DNA of 64,000 nt from Aphelenchoides besseyi (Eukaryota > Nematoda > Chromadorea > Rhabditida > Aphelenchoididae), in the NCBI GenBank assembly GCA_024699855.1, contig JAMPIQ010000001.1, positions 682,001 to 746,000 of the forward strand, read 5' to 3'. Every line of letters begins with the position of its first letter. Position 1 is the stretch's first letter. Positions 8,948 to 23,369 of the stretch are shown here, piece by piece. The notes below the pieces were generated by a model. The model had not been told where the DNA came from. It saw only the letters and a program-made list of their open reading frames with translations, and did not search any database. The position numbers were made by a program, and so were the translations under genes.

Positions 8948-11900
8948 ATGGTTTACCCGTACGGGCTCAGAACTCACCGTGGGGGTATTCGTAGAAACAT
9001 ACCACCGTCGCCTTATGTTAAACATCTCTCACAAGCGCAGGACATGGAGCAGTTTCAGCAGGAAATTCGTGATCGTTTAATGGAATATACGACGGACAAA
9101 ATGAACAATGCTGGTATGTGAAGTTGTTTTATTGTTTCGTTCATTTGGTTACAGATCTGGAGCTTGAACCCATGACACGATCACAACGCAAACTCGTTCA
9201 TGCGATAGCTGCCGAAATTGAACTTCGAACACAAAGCTACGGTCCGGAACATAATCGTCGAATTCGAGTGATGAAAACTCGGTTCAACAAAATGATCAAT
9301 TTAACGGACACTCAACGAATTCGTTTGAAGCCAGAGCAGATTTCCACAATGTTGGACTACTTGGACGAAGATCCGGTTCAGTACTCCGATCTCGAAGAGC
9401 ACCATAAACCTGATCCACGAGGTTTGTTTTCAAATATTTTTCTTTTTTGTTTGACTTTGACTTTTTAGGTCGTGGACAGTTTCGAAGCGGAGTCAATTTG
9501 CCACGAACTGAGCCCGTCATTCCGCCGGCAGCACGTACGAGCACCGAAATGGAGCGTTTTCAAGAGCGTTTGCCAGCAACCCGTTTCCGTGACGAGATCA
9601 TACAACAAATCGATCAGAACAATGTGACCATCATAACCGGCGGTACGGGTTGTGGCAAAACCACTCAAGTGCCGCAGTTTCTGTTGGAAAAAGCGCATCA
9701 GGACCGACAACCAATTCGAATTGTTTGTACGCAACCACGTCGTTTGCCCGCAATTGCGGTTGCCGAACGTGTGGCCCGAGAACGAGGCGAACAAATTGGC
9801 GATACTGTTGGCTATCACATTCGTCTGGAACAAAAGTAATCATTTGGTTTACCATTATTTTCCATTTGATTGACCTTTAGATTATCACATAATACAAGTC
9901 TTATCTATTGCACAAGTGGAATATTGCTACGTATGTTAACGTTGGACGATTCCGCTCGCGACATCACGCACATTATTTTGGATGAAGTACACGAACGTGA
10001 ACAGAATACCGACTATCTTCTCATTGTGCTTCGTGAAGCGTTAAAGAAACGCGACGATCTGAAAGTGATTTTGATGTCCGCAACAATGGAAGGTAATCGC
10101 GAGATGTTTCTTCGTTACTTTCGAGAATATGACATTGGAGTTGTTGAAAGTAAGTTATCGTTTAATTTCTTCTTTTAATTTCGTTTAGTCCCCTCTCGTT
10201 TGCACTCCGTTGAGAAGTTTTATTTGGGCGAAGTGTTAGCATTAACCGGCTATATGCCTAACGACGTCTATGGTGGGACGTTTAATGCCGATTTTGACAA
10301 TGTTGGGTGAGTCTCAAACTGATCTATTTCACTCGGATTCTCATTTTTAAGCTCAACGGCAAACGCCAACAGTTTTCCACCAATCGAACAATTTCAAGAC
10401 CAGCCCATGTATCCGACAAGTTACAACGATCAATTGCATCAAACTCAAACTGTTCCCGACCTTCAACGCTATCAACAACACTACGGTCAAAGCGGATGGC
10501 AAAACGCTCAATCACAACACTCGATTTATCCCCCCTATCCACCGTCTATTCCTTACCATCATCAACAATCGATGCCAATCGAGCCACTGGGCGTTTATTC
10601 AGGAATGCAAAGGTCGACCACCGTCCCGGCGAATTTGGACGGAATGCAAAACGGATACCCACCAATGGCTGTTCAGTCGTCACATTGGGATCCGTCAATG
10701 TATCAGGAGAGCTCGGTTTACGGCGCTCAATCGCCGTACGCAGCTCAACCGTACAATCAGTACAACAATGGATGGAATATGCAACAGAGTTCATACTACG
10801 AACCGCCGGGCAATCAAACGTCTGGACAGTCGAGTTCCCGCGATCCAAAACCGTCGATTCATCAGCAAACGGCGACCAACAAAATTGCATCAACGAACTC
10901 AAAAACCTTTCGGTTTGGGTTAGTTTTTGAATTGAAAATTAAAATCGTTTTGAACGTTGCAGTCACCGAGCACCTCAAGAAGATATTCGTATATTCCTGA
11001 ATAAGATGCTTCCAAATCGCCCGGAGTTTTTTACGCCCGAGTTTGTGCCGATTTTGAAACGCGCCGATTTGGATGAAAAACATTTGATTTCGGTGCGTTC
11101 ATTTGAGTCTCCACTTCTTACTTTTGTTCCTTTTAAGACGTATCTTAAGCGCGGTGGTCAACAGTGGACTGATTCCGTGGATCCGAAACTCGTTCTCGCT
11201 GTAATCGAGTATTGTCTGGATAGCCCGGTTCAGGGTGCCGTTCTTGTCTTCCTGCCCGGCTACGACGATATCATGACTATTCGTGATATGGTTCAACAAT
11301 TGAAGGGCTTTCGTACTCGTCCACTCATTTTCACTTTACATTCCCAAATGAATAGTCAAGATCAACAGAAGGTCTTCGAGCCCTCACCCCCTGGCACTCG
11401 AAAACTCATTTTATCAACGAATATTGCCGAAGCCTCATTGACTATTGATGGTATGTAGTGAGCTTCAAGTTCCTTCAATGCTCACCTTTCTTTCAGGCGT
11501 AGTGTTTGTTGTTGATTCGGGAAAAGTGAAGGAGAAAGCATACGATCATAACACTCGAATTTCGGAGCTTAAAACCATTAGCATCGCTCAATCAAATGCT
11601 GAACAACGTTGCGGTCGTGCCGGTCGTACGCAAAATGGTTTCTGTTTTCGATTGTATAGTCGTGACGAATTCGATGCGATGAACGTCACTCAGTTGGCCG
11701 AGATGAAACGTGTCGCTATTCACGGTAACTTGGAAATGATTCTTGTTGTCAAGTTGTCTTCTTTTAGAAATTTGTCTTCACGCCAAAATGTTCGCTCCGG
11801 AGCGTTTGTCCGTTCGACGTTTGTTGGAACGTGCACCCGAACCGCCGGATGCAGAAGCCGTGAACTACTCGCTTCGATTCTTGGAAGAAATTGGCGCCTT

Positions 11901-13941
11901 GTATACGTTTGATCGTCCAACTAGTGCCAACTATTACAACGAACGGCAACCACCAACTGAACCGGATATCACTGATCTTGGTCGTATCATCGCACATCTT
12001 CCATTGGAACCTCAATTGGCTCGTTTGTTGCTCTTCGGTGTTGCATTGAAAGTCTTTCAACCGATCGTTTCGTTGGTTGCCGCACTATCGCATCGCGAAC
12101 CGTTCGTTCTACCGATGGGCGAAGATCGACAAGCGGCTTTCGCGGCCCGAGACACGTTTTCGCGTCTTGACTATTCCGATCATTTGATGCTCATTCGTGC
12201 GTTGAATCAATACAACTCGTACTCGCCATCCAGTCGTCAAGCACTCTTCTGTCGTCAACATTATCTTTCGCCACAAGCAATGAAGATGATTGTCGGAGTT
12301 CGACGACAATTGTTCGGCGAATTAAAACGTTTGCATTTGATTGATCGCAGTATCAACTCAATCGACGATCACGACTTGAATATGTTCAGTCATTCGTGGC
12401 CAATGGTTCAAGCGGCGATTGTTGCTGGTTGTTTTCCGGGAATGGGAATCGTACGATCGGGAACGAAGTTGCGAAAGATTCACACATCAGTCGGCTCGAA
12501 CGCCAATCTTCATCCCTCGTCTTCGTTGCGTCGTCAAGTCCAAACCAACTATCGACCAGAAACGTTGAACAAGTACGCCGGCAACGGAGATGAACCCGAA
12601 ATTGAGTATCTGGCTTTCCAAGAACTTTCGCGAATAGATGAGCAGTTGACGGTATAAAGCAAATAGGTTTCTGGTTTAATTTCAATTCTTGTTTTCAGTT
12701 GCGAGTTGTCACCGCAGTGCCTCCAATGGCTGCGCTCTTCTTCGCTGGACCGATTCGATTAGCGAAATCGGTGACCAACGAATTCGAAGTTGCGGAAGAG
12801 GATTACGACTCCGATTTGCCACGTGCTGATGTTGTCATTCCAACAGACGAAGATGATGGAGCCCCTGATTTCGGTGAAAACGAAGATCTTACTCCACCGC
12901 GCTTCAAACGAGAGTACTACGTCGAAACGACCGATGGTCTCGGTTTTCGTGGTCAATTTCGACCACTTCAAGCGGCACTTCGTTTACGTTTAAAACTAAT
13001 GTCGTACTTTTTGAATTTCCTTAAACAACCGCTTCGTCCGTTATCGTCGTTGGATTCCAAAATGTTACAAACGATTGTGAATGTTCTCGAAATCGACCAT
13101 CAGCGTGTCAACTTCCATCCGGTCACCGATCTCTACACTCCAAGACCGCAACAAACCCCCAAGTTCACGAGTACAAAGCCAACAGTCGATCTTGCGATTT
13201 CGCATCAACGACCGCAATCACCATCGCAGATCAGTTCGCGTACGCCCGAATTCGGCGACTCTCCACCCGCCGATCCAGCACCGTCCAACATTCCGGAGCC
13301 GACGAACATCAAATCGTCTCCTCAACGCCAACAACAACCACCTCCTCGACGTTTCCAACCAACGAATGGAAATCAGCAGCGTTGGACGAAAACGAACGAG
13401 TCGGCCAAATCCGCCCAACTGATTGCACAGGTTGAACGAGCGCAGAACGGAACGAAACGCCCGAACAACGGTAATGGAGTGACCGAACGAGCAAACGACT
13501 TTTTCCACAAAGTCGGAATTCACGTCGATTCACCGGCCAAACCCGACGAGAACAAGGAAAGATCCCCAAATACCATGGACAGTCTTTTTAATCGTCATGG
13601 ACCGAAACGAAACGGTTTTGAGAATCAATCGGGACGCAAATTCTCGGATTCACGACAAAGACCCGGCAAAGAAATTTATGTACCGCCAGCTCAACGTAAA
13701 CACGAGAAGCATCGTGAAGGTGGTGAGTATACACGGAGCTTATTCGAACTCTTCTTTGCATTCAGGTGAACAACAACGCTCAACCACGTTCAACAATCGA
13801 ACTGCCTATCGTGGCTCCAAACCTCATCAAAGTCACGAGAATCGTGATGCCGGTGGCGAGACATCCAAACCGAAAAGCTACAACGCAGCCGGACATCGTT
13901 ACCGCGAAGTTCGGAACAGCAATCGTCAGCACACACACTAA
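8948..13941 (+). CDS. YTHDC2: R3H-DEAH-box RNA helicase, YTHDC2-like
   Basis: Order of parts: N-terminal R3H domain (about 9170-9260, TRSQRKLVHAIAAEIE); helicase core with motif I GGTGCGKTT, motif Ia TQPRR, motif II DEVH, motif III SAT; a long Gln/Tyr/Pro-rich insert (about 10,340-10,910) where vertebrate YTHDC2 has ankyrin repeats; then motif V NIAEASLTIDG and motif VI QRCGRAGR; HA2 and OB-fold regions to about 12,760; an acidic linker; and a long disordered Pro/Gln/Asn/Arg-rich tail. No YTH aromatic cage is found at the C-terminus. YTHDC2 relatives unwind RNA 3'-5' and control germ-cell entry into meiosis. Introns are short; the last (GTGAGTATAC..ATTCAG) precedes the final exon. An AATAAA lies at 14,187-14,192. 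The family is secure; orthology to YTHDC2 rather than another R3H-DEAH protein is likely. Confidence 0.85.
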
Positions 13942-14453
13942 TTCTTTATCAGATCGTTTGTACAATTAACGTTTTTCTATTTTATTGAATTTTAATTATC
14001 TTCAGTTATTTAATGAACTCTTCCTTTTTGTAGAACAACTTTCATTATCTCTTCTGGCTCAATAGTCTACGCTTCTTCAATCGCCTGCAACTAACTTGTG
14101 CCTTCGCGCTCACTTTCTAGTTCCATTTTTACCCCAAAACCGTTGCCTTACACTACTGATAGTCGTCTCTTCTGCTTTTGCATTGCAATAAAAGAAAAAC
14201 TAAAAATAAGTTATTCCACCAGCTCTTCTGCCTTATTCTCTCTTGGCCTTTGCATCATCTCTGCAGTTTCGTTAAAAATGTTTTCGAGAAGAAACTGCAA
14301 AGTCCCGTGTTTCTTGCTGCTCACAAACTTCGCTCATTTCTTTCGCTCTCAATCCGCTCCACCGACAAATCAACCGGAATTCTTGTGTACTGTAGCAATT
14401 TATACGGTAAAATAAATTTTGAATACGAAATAAGTTACACGACAATCACCGAT
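13942..14453. other. Convergent 3' region of helicase and rme-8
   Basis: The plus AATAAA (14,187-14,192) lies beyond a minus-strand AATAAA (plus 13,981-13,986), so the two 3' untranslated regions probably overlap on opposite strands by up to 200 bases. No further gene is seen. Confidence 0.5.
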
Positions 14454-17400
14454 TTAGGACGGAGGTTTCGTTGGTGGTGGTGCTGCAAAAAGTCGAGTTT
14501 GATTGGTCGAGTTGAGATGCAAACTTACGAGCAGCAGCAGGCGGCGGTTCGAACATTCCATTGGTCAGGTAGCCGGCTGCTTGTCCACTTGCCGAGCCGG
14601 CAGTGATCGCGTGGGTACGAGAAGCCGGAAGGAAAAGATCGTGACGTTGATCTTTGTATTGAGCCCAAATTGGAGAGTTCCGCAAAATCTCTCCAATCTT
14701 CTCACCATAGACGGGATCTTGACTGACAGCCTTCAATGCATCGACAATTTCAGCCTTCGCTGCGCTGATATTTCCAGTTCCTACAATTGTCGATTAAAGA
14801 TGTGAATGTCGATCGATGGACGAACCTGCTAAATCGCCGGATAAAGCTTTCAAGAGCAACGGAACGATCTCCGTATTCACGAACTGAGCAGCCAAATCGG
14901 ATCCACATTCTTTGGTTAGACATTTGAGAGCATGTGCAGTTTCGCTGATGAGTCCCGGCTGATGTTGCATGCAAACTTGAACACCCTTGATGATTGGTTG
15001 CGATGCCAACGAGTTGGCACAAAACGAGTTCTCGGACAATCGCTGGAGAATTAACAGTGCTGCCCGACTACTCTCGGAGTTAGCGTTGTGCATCGAACGA
15101 CAAAATTGCGGCAAATATCCCTGAGCCGGAATCTGATCGGCAGTTGTTGGCTGATTGACAATCAGTGAAACGAGGGCCGAAGTTACGGATTCGAGGTTTT
15201 TGTTCGGCTTTTGCATCAACGCCAAAACCGCTTCCATGAGCTCCGTTGCGAATTGTTTCGGGTGTCGAACCGTCCACGTTGGATTCTGATTGAAAAGACG
15301 AATGAAAACGCCTCCAACAATCAATTCGCCGGCAATTACTGTGCTGTACGCCGTTGGCTCGTCGCCCGTATTCGACGTGTTCTGAATCCCAACATTCCAT
15401 TTTGCTGTTGCATCGCGGGATTGAGCAATCAGAAGCTCTTGAATTTGTTGGCCAACGAGTTGTTTGACTTTCTGTCGAATATCGTCGTTCCAAATCAACT
15501 CGGGATTCTCGGTTGTCGAGTCGAACATTTGGATACTAAAGAACGATGTCACCAACTGATTTCGACTGATACTTACGCTTGAGATGGACTATCGCGAAGC
15601 GAGTCGGCAAAGATCGGCGGCAAATAGCGAACAATGAAACGTGACCATCGAGGTCCTGTCAACTTGTCGGCTTGCAATTTTGCTAACAACTCAGCAGCAA
15701 GCAGACGATTCGTTTCCGTTTCTTCATCACGCGTTGAGGACAAGATTCGCAGCAAGTAAAGTAAACCTCCGTATTCGAGCAACGCTTTCACAACGTTCCC
15801 ATTCGACACAAGAGCAATCAGAGTGCGAAGAATGATTTCAGTTGCTGGAAAGAAAACTGTAAACAGACTTTCAAACAGTACTCCGCTTACATTCTTTAAA
15901 CTTGACGAGTAGAATAAGCAGAAGTGGGAGCTGAAATGAGTGCGAAATATCGGCAACACATTCCTTGTTGTTTGCCGCTTTCGATATTACACCCAACGTT
16001 TTGAGCTGAACATTAGGAAGATGGTTCAAACGAAGGTAATTGAATATCAACGGAAATTGTCCGATTAATAGGAACTCGATACCCGGATTGTGCAGAAGAA
16101 CGTTGTTCAACGCGGTCCAAACCATTTCGACTTGTTCGTTCAACGGAATTTCATTGGCGGCGCTCTTCGACGATTGAACTCCCCAGTTGATTGGCGGCGG
16201 TGTGTCTTCATCGTCGTCCAAATCGATTAGCACATCACTCGGCTGTTTTTTGCGTGGCATCGGTTTCGGTGCCGTTTGTCCGTTAGCTTTCGGCTGAACA
16301 CCCAACAACTGATCGATGCGGTTCTTCAAGAACTCCAAAAAGTCCATGCATACTTTCTTCGCATTCTAAATTGGTTATTAAGACTAATACAAGTGATCTG
16401 AACATACATCCAATTTAAACTCGGGCATCTCGTTGTAAATTCGAACGAAGATCTCGCCAACGATCAGTTCTTTTGCGTAGACAGAAAGTTTAAATTCGGC
16501 ACCAAACAGTTCGCTCTACAAAAGTAATATCAGTGAGTCAACAAATAGGGCAATTACCGTATTTTCTGTCGAGGTTCGATGTCGTTCAACAAAGTCCAGC
16601 AATTCGGCTCGCGTTGCATTGTCCCAAATAATGTACGGATCTTCGATGTTGCTGTTTAGGATCTTCAAGACGCGATCATTTTCACCCGACGCCATCAATC
16701 GACACGAGAACTGAGTCAGCATCGCCCGTAGACTGTTTTGTACGCCGTCGTTATCGGGTGTTGTTTCACGGAATCCGGCCAAGCAAGCCAAGGCTTCGAT
16801 GCTCGAACGAGCCAATCGATTGCTCACCGCTTGTCGATTTGAATCCTCGTTATGCTGGACTCCGCCCTCGTCAAGAGTGTAGTCGAAACGGAACAAATGC
16901 GGCATCAAATGCCAAATGATTCCCGCTTGAAAAAGCAGAGTTTGTAGGAGAGTCGAGACAGAGAATGAGCAAACACATTCGGCGGCAGCACATGCCAATC
17001 GACTCAGATGCTAAAAAAGATGTTTGTAAATGATAATTGATATAACACTAACCTCAAACTTCAACAAATGACATATACTCTTGAAGATCTCTTTCATTTC
17101 GCAAAACTTCTCCCGACACGCTTCAAACAATCCGGCGGTTGCGAAACAATTGCAAACGTGAATGCAAACTTGAACGGGCATATCCGTCTCGTTGGATCCC
17201 GAGCTCACCATCGGAACACAACGAACAAACGTTTTGTAGAGCGCATCCAATCCAGCTTCTCGTCGCAGTTGTTCGGCATTCAACGCCGAACTTCTCAGCG
17301 TCCAATAACACAACTCCACCGCTGCACTAAGCAGTTTGCCGCTTCTGGAGTTGTCGCCACTAAATAAGTTCGAATCGTCGGCTTCCAAATCGATGGTGTT

Positions 17401-20400
17401 GATGAGCTGCGTATAGCCGGCGTATTTGAACGGTGATAGTTCTTCTAGATTTCGACTAAACGTTTGAAAATCTTTAGTTGAATCCGGAGATTAGAAGAAC
17501 AAACCTGTAGATTATGCTCTGAGTACGCAAAATGATTGCAATTCGATTCACATCGGTTCCTGTTTTGTTCTGTTCACGAACCAACTTGGACGAAAGAACT
17601 TCGTAAGCGTTATAGATTTGTACGAAAATCTCTCCACCCTCCGGATTCTTGTCGGGATGATACTGGGACGCCAATTTGTAGTAAGCACGGCGAACTGCTG
17701 CACCATCTTGCCAACTTTCGTTCGTCGAATCCAAACCCAAAGTCTCGCATGCTTTTTCGATTGACATTGTCGGTGGTTTTCGTTCCAATTCCTCGTGCCA
17801 AGCAGCCAAACAACAACGCAAGAACACCACCGGATCTCTGATCTCCCAGTTCGGGAAGCGAATTTCGTCGCACAAGTGCCGAAGATAGTAATAGTGACAG
17901 AAGAGCTCCTGTTCCAATTGCGGATATTCGATTGGCGGTATCGGACAATATTTGTACAGCGCTTTCGTATTCGAAGTTAAGCGAGACGAGAAATCAGCGA
18001 CATGTTTTGCGATCTAAAAATCAATTGGCATAATCATCGACTTTTTATTTGTTGATTCCCAACAACAACACTTTACCTGCTCGAACATGTGTCGTCTAAA
18101 ATTTGTTCAATGAAAGACAAAGAAATGATCAGTCAAACCTCATTTCCGTGTTCCAAATGATTTCTGGAGTTTCGAATTCGCCTAAAAAGACTTCCGCATA
18201 CTTCTCGGGCCCGTATTGCTCCAAGTAGTAGATGGTGGCTTCGGGAAGGATCGGGCTCAGAACGCTGCATGATATGATTTCTGATTTGGCCTGAAAACCT
18301 CCGATCCAATAAATGACAAGAATTCCAAACATACCAAAGTTGAACGGAATGCTTGTTTTAAGTGAGTATAATGCAAAAGACGGGCAACCGGTAAAATATC
18401 CGAACCATTGTACCTGAACAAGAAGTTCTACTAATCATGGTTGAGCTTTGACTTACATAAGAATAAAGAAATATAGACCCGAGAGATAAAGTCGAGAAAT
18501 GTATGGGTTGTCTTGCATCACATCTAACACCAAAGTTGCCACCCGTCGCACAACATCCGGATCGTATGTCAAAAGCAATTGAACAACTTGATAGAGAAGA
18601 ACTGGATCGGACAAAAACTTTTTGACTCGTGGCATCGGTCGTATGATCGCACCACTCGTATCTCGAGATGGAAAGAACGAGCAAATCTGAATGAGAGTGT
18701 CCAATACGAGAACCGTAAGCTGAGTCAAATTGTACAATCCAGCCGGTTGATTTGTGTTTGCTGGAGTTTTACAACAAATAGTCCAACGAAATTGTGCCAC
18801 CGCCGATAGGTTCATCCATCCGTCAAGACCTTCGGCCCAAATTTCCGTTTTCTCGAAAATTTTTCCTTCCTTATACAAGTCTTTCATCTAAAAGAGGAAA
18901 ATGAATTGTTATTATAAGCGTATGCTAACTTCTTGAAACGACAATGGACCCTGTCGTTGTCCTGCCTTGTCCGTATAATGCCATTCCTTCGACTCACTGC
19001 CTGTAAACGTCGATCCGGCTTCGATGACGTTCTGTTGGGTTGGGAGTTTCGGTCGATTTACGTGTAAATGACCAAGCATGGCCAAATCGACGAGAATCGG
19101 TAGCAAGCCGGCAGTAATTAGCTCTCGAACGTTGTTTTTGTCCAAAGCCAATTTGTTTATAACAAACAACTAAAAACTAAAGAGTTTACTGTCAATCGAA
19201 CTCGTTTACCAGATGATCACGTTCAGCAACGTTTGTACATTTGCTTAGCATTTGGACGATGTATTTCGAGTCGACAAACGCTCCAATGGTCATGAAATGT
19301 CGTTCATATGCTATACCCATGGCTTTCAAGCACAAGCATTTCATATCAATCGGCGTAAACAACAGGAATCGATGATAGACGCTGTTGAAGAAGTGCTGTG
19401 GATCGTGGATTGGTGTTGCGGCTTCAGAGTCTTCGTTCAACAAGAAACGCAAGTAGTAGTCGCCAATTTTGATTTCGTCCTGAAGACTTGGATACGCAAT
19501 CTAAAGGTGCCGTTTTAGTTTTTATGGATTGATGTTAAACTTACGGAAAACTCGGTATGATTCCATGATACCAATGTATCGCCCTTCTGCATGAACTCCA
19601 ATTCCTGTTGCAACAAACGCATTTCATTTTCAATTGCTTGTCGGAATTCTTCTCGTGTCTTTTCGTTCCAAATCAAATCAGCTTTGGCGTGATCCTGAGC
19701 AAATTGATAGGCGAACATCTTCCAATTGGCTGACGTTTTCACTTGTCGTCTTCGTTTTCTCAAAACCACAGGCTTCTGATTCTTTTCCTAAAGTTTAGAT
19801 TAAGGAATTCAAGTCGTGAATGCAAGTTACTTGTTCTCGTTTTGTCATCGTCTGTCCGAGATTCCAATGTTGAAAGAACGTCTCAAGTTTTGCTTCAACC
19901 GTGTATTGCATGCTTTTTAATTGCATTTGCAATGCTGAGCTTTTGGTTTCTTGAGTTGCAATTTCAAGGTTGTTTCTTGTCAGCAACAGATCTTTTTCTA
20001 AATTTGGCGGTTTCTCCGTAGACTCGAGATTGTCGAGTAGACCACGTGGCTAAATCACAAATTAGTTCGTAATTCCAATCTGATGCCTTACAATGCAACG
20101 TCGAAGAAGTTCCATAGCCGCCGAATTCTCGGCAATCCACAAACTGATCAAATAGCCACTTAGCTGTTTGTTCGTCAACACACGAAGATCTTTGCCAGAC
20201 GCAAGAAGCGCCATTTCGAGATGTTTAAGAAAAGCTCCTTCAGTCAACGACAAGGTTTGCATTAATTTGGAGATTTCACGACCCGATTCTTCGATTATAG
20301 CTCTCATCACCATTCCAGCGCCTTTCACAATCGTCATTGAAGGATTGTGGAATAGACGGTAGAATGCACGTCCTCTTTCAGCCACCAACTCGATCACAAC

Positions 20401-22428
20401 GTCGAAGACATCTCCGCCAGTCGTTTCACTGTACGGATAGCAAACGGTGTAGGTGAGGAAATCCAACATACTTGCAATCACTAGTGCTCCTGTTCCTCGA
20501 GTCTAAATATCAAAAATCTAATCGAAAAATTGTAAGAAATGATAAACCACGTGTTCAACGATCAGATCCAAAAGATGCTCAACGAAGGGTTTACTTGACA
20601 ACAGTGATTGCTTGTTGAGTTGTTCCAAGCGAAGTTCATAGTTCGCGTGCATCGGTTGCATTAACGAACACAACATTTCCACGGTTGCGTGATCAATTGC
20701 TTCGTGTTTACGTTTCAATACACCGATGACTAGAGCGCCAAGTTTCTCTCGAACTCTATAATAAGACGATGTCTATCCGAATTCTCCAAACTAACCCGTT
20801 GACGGCAGTGAATGCTTGAAATCCCGATTTTGAAGCAAATAGTCGATGTAAACAAGCGAGTTGTGCCTCGGTCTTTTGAATCGATTCGGGATCATCGATC
20901 GCATACGTTTCCGCAAGAACGGTCTCCAAGCAATTTACGATCATTCGATTTTTGTTCGAGTCGCTAAAGAAACTTTCCGATACAGTCGAATAAGTGAGTC
21001 CGTTATATGGAACATTGGCATTGAAACGACGTATCATATCCGATCGTTTCAATCCGGGAGTCACGTTGATGATTTGTTTCATTAATTGAGCTTCACCTTC
21101 TTCGTCGAGTAGTTGCTTGAACGGCATCAATCGCATATTCCTTTCGTATCTTCGCGACGCAACGAAAATATTATAGTTGCCGGAGCCACGAGATCCATCG
21201 ATCAAAGACGCCAAAATGAGATCCCTAAAAACATCAACAAAGTCAACAAACGTTTCAACAACTAACCGCTCATTGGAAGTGTAGGTTCGAAAATCGCCAT
21301 TCTCGTATTCGATTAGAAACTTTTGCGGATCCGCCAGCTCTCTCACCAAACAGATGATCTAGAAGTCAGAAATTTGTTTCGAACAAATTTTGTTGATTTA
21401 CATCTTTCAGCGGCCGCGCACAAATGACCATGTAGGTGGCGGGATCTCGTTCGATGATACATGATTCACTCAAACAAAGTAGACGTCGTACGGGCATTTT
21501 CTCACTTCGCGGCGTGTACTTCTGAACCTTGAACTCAGTGTAAGAAGTGAGTTGTTCGTCTTTGCTAAAAAACAACCATAACAATGGATTGAAGACGATC
21601 GACTGACCTGCATAAGCCCAAACGTGTTTGAACAAAATCTTCGAATGAAAGCGGATCTTTCGCCAATGGAATGTAAACCCCAACGCATTCGGAAGCGTTG
21701 GCTCGAAACTCCTGGATCAGTTTGTTTGCGTCGTCATTCGAAAACAAGTGTCGTCGTAACTGCTCGCCAACTTCGACGACAAAACCGCCGGGCAGATCGC
21801 TGAGACGATAGACGTGTTTGATATGATTGTATCGATAAACTTTGAGCATAAGTCCCGTTTTATCCAATTGATGTAAGCCATCCGGACCAACTTCCAGTAT
21901 ACACGGTTGCTTCTCCGTCGACCAACCGTACTTCACACAACTGTAGCGCTGAAAACAAAATGATGAAGAATACCGGGAAATTCTTTTCAATTTACCGTAT
22001 TGGCTGCCGGTCGTTCGGAGAATTGTGATTGGAATGACAGAGCTTGAGAGAGGATTTCTTGAGTGAATTCCGATGAGAATCGCATGTTATCCGATTTGCC
22101 CTTCTTGCGATAAACGATAACAAACTCGTCGCCCTGTTTCGGATCGGCGTTCGGTTGCCGTTGAGTGGGCCGAATCGAAACGAAATCATCGTACAAAAAC
22201 TAAACAGCAAAGTACATGGCAGTCAATTTCGTTCACTAACCTGATTTGTCACTTCTAAGGTCTGCGGATTGTACGTCGTAATTGCATGAGTCCCGATAGA
22301 GAATACCCGACGATATCTAAACTTTCGGAATACGAAGAAATGGAAACCAAAACTTACTTTCCTTTCCACGAGTGTTTAGTAACCAAAAAACACGAGAAAT
22401 CACGATTCTGCGTGGAGAAGGTGGTCAT
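14454..22428 (-). CDS. rme-8: RME-8 / DNAJC13 endosomal J-domain protein
   Basis: Many exons. The first (start 22,428) reads [14 protein letters not shown], a near match to the DNAJC13 N-terminus, and leads into the PH-like region. The DnaJ domain lies near 17,600-17,780 with an intact HPD (QYHPDK at about 17,646-17,667). Four IWN-type repeats are visible, in protein order [10 protein letters not shown] (near 19,650), IWNTEMR (near 18,150), [11 protein letters not shown] (near 16,610) and [10 protein letters not shown] (near 15,490). The C-terminus has [13 protein letters not shown] and AGYLTNG, then a proline-rich end joined by an intron at about 14,480-14,525. RME-8 recruits Hsc70 to early endosomes and works with SNX1/retromer and clathrin uncoating. 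Length about 2,300 aa fits the family. Start chosen by conservation of the first exon. Confidence 0.93.
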
Positions 22429-23369
22429 TTTGTTTCCGTCAACCGAAATGGATTACATAGCAGTAAGCAGTGAAAAGTAAAAGCTGAAACCAAAAGCTCA
22501 TTAGACACACACGCCGTGAACTTGATTCTCGTTATGACAAAGACTACAAAACAGCAAAGACGACGGCAACTGAGCGGAGTCGGCTCGCTGCGAACCGATG
22601 AGTTTGCAGTTCCATTGACCACGAAGAATTGATTGAAATGCTATGAGTCATTGGAATTGGGAACCCGAAAACAATCAACAAACTTGCACAACCTCCGCGT
22701 GGCAAACTTTTCGTTGCGATCGAAAAGCGACGACTAAAACCGAAATTTTGGCGTATGCGACTTCAAACTTTCAGTTTCCTCGACCACCGTTCTTTCACGA
22801 ATTGATCGCCAATTCGGCGGTGGAATCAACAAAAGCAACCGACTGAAAAGAATCAAACGCCTGCGGCGACCGGCAGTACGAAGAGAATCCAAGGGTCAAC
22901 TGTGAGTGTTCAGAGATGACCGCCTTGTATTCATAACTGACGTTTCTTGGGTTTGAGTCGCTAATGTTTGCGTATTAGTTCGATTGCACTCAAGAACGAT
23001 GGCTAATAACGTCGAGATTGAAGCGAAGTTTATTAGAATATATGTTCTTAGCTAAAAGTTTGGCTGCACAATACTAAGTGAATGGTTGTAACTCGAGAAA
23101 AACAACAAGTGAACTGAACGGGCCTAACTAATGACTAAGTAAAAGTCTCTTATCGGGATGCTTTTTGTGCGAAGTAAGGTTTAGAACGACTAGACAGAAT
23201 TTGGATTGCTATGAAAAAAGGCACGGAGTAGAGAAACGAAATAAATTAAGAGGCAAAGAGCAAGTGAATACCACGTTTCTGATTATGTGCATCAGAGCTG
23301 AGTTGCTGAGAAGAGAGAGACGATCAAAAAAACGTTAAATGTGCGAATTTAACTCGTTGAACATCCAAT
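22429..23369. other. Intergenic between agef-1 and rme-8
   Basis: Holds the rme-8 promoter and the 3' UTR of the next minus gene; a minus AATAAA occurs at about 23,028-23,033. No coding region is supported. Confidence 0.4.
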
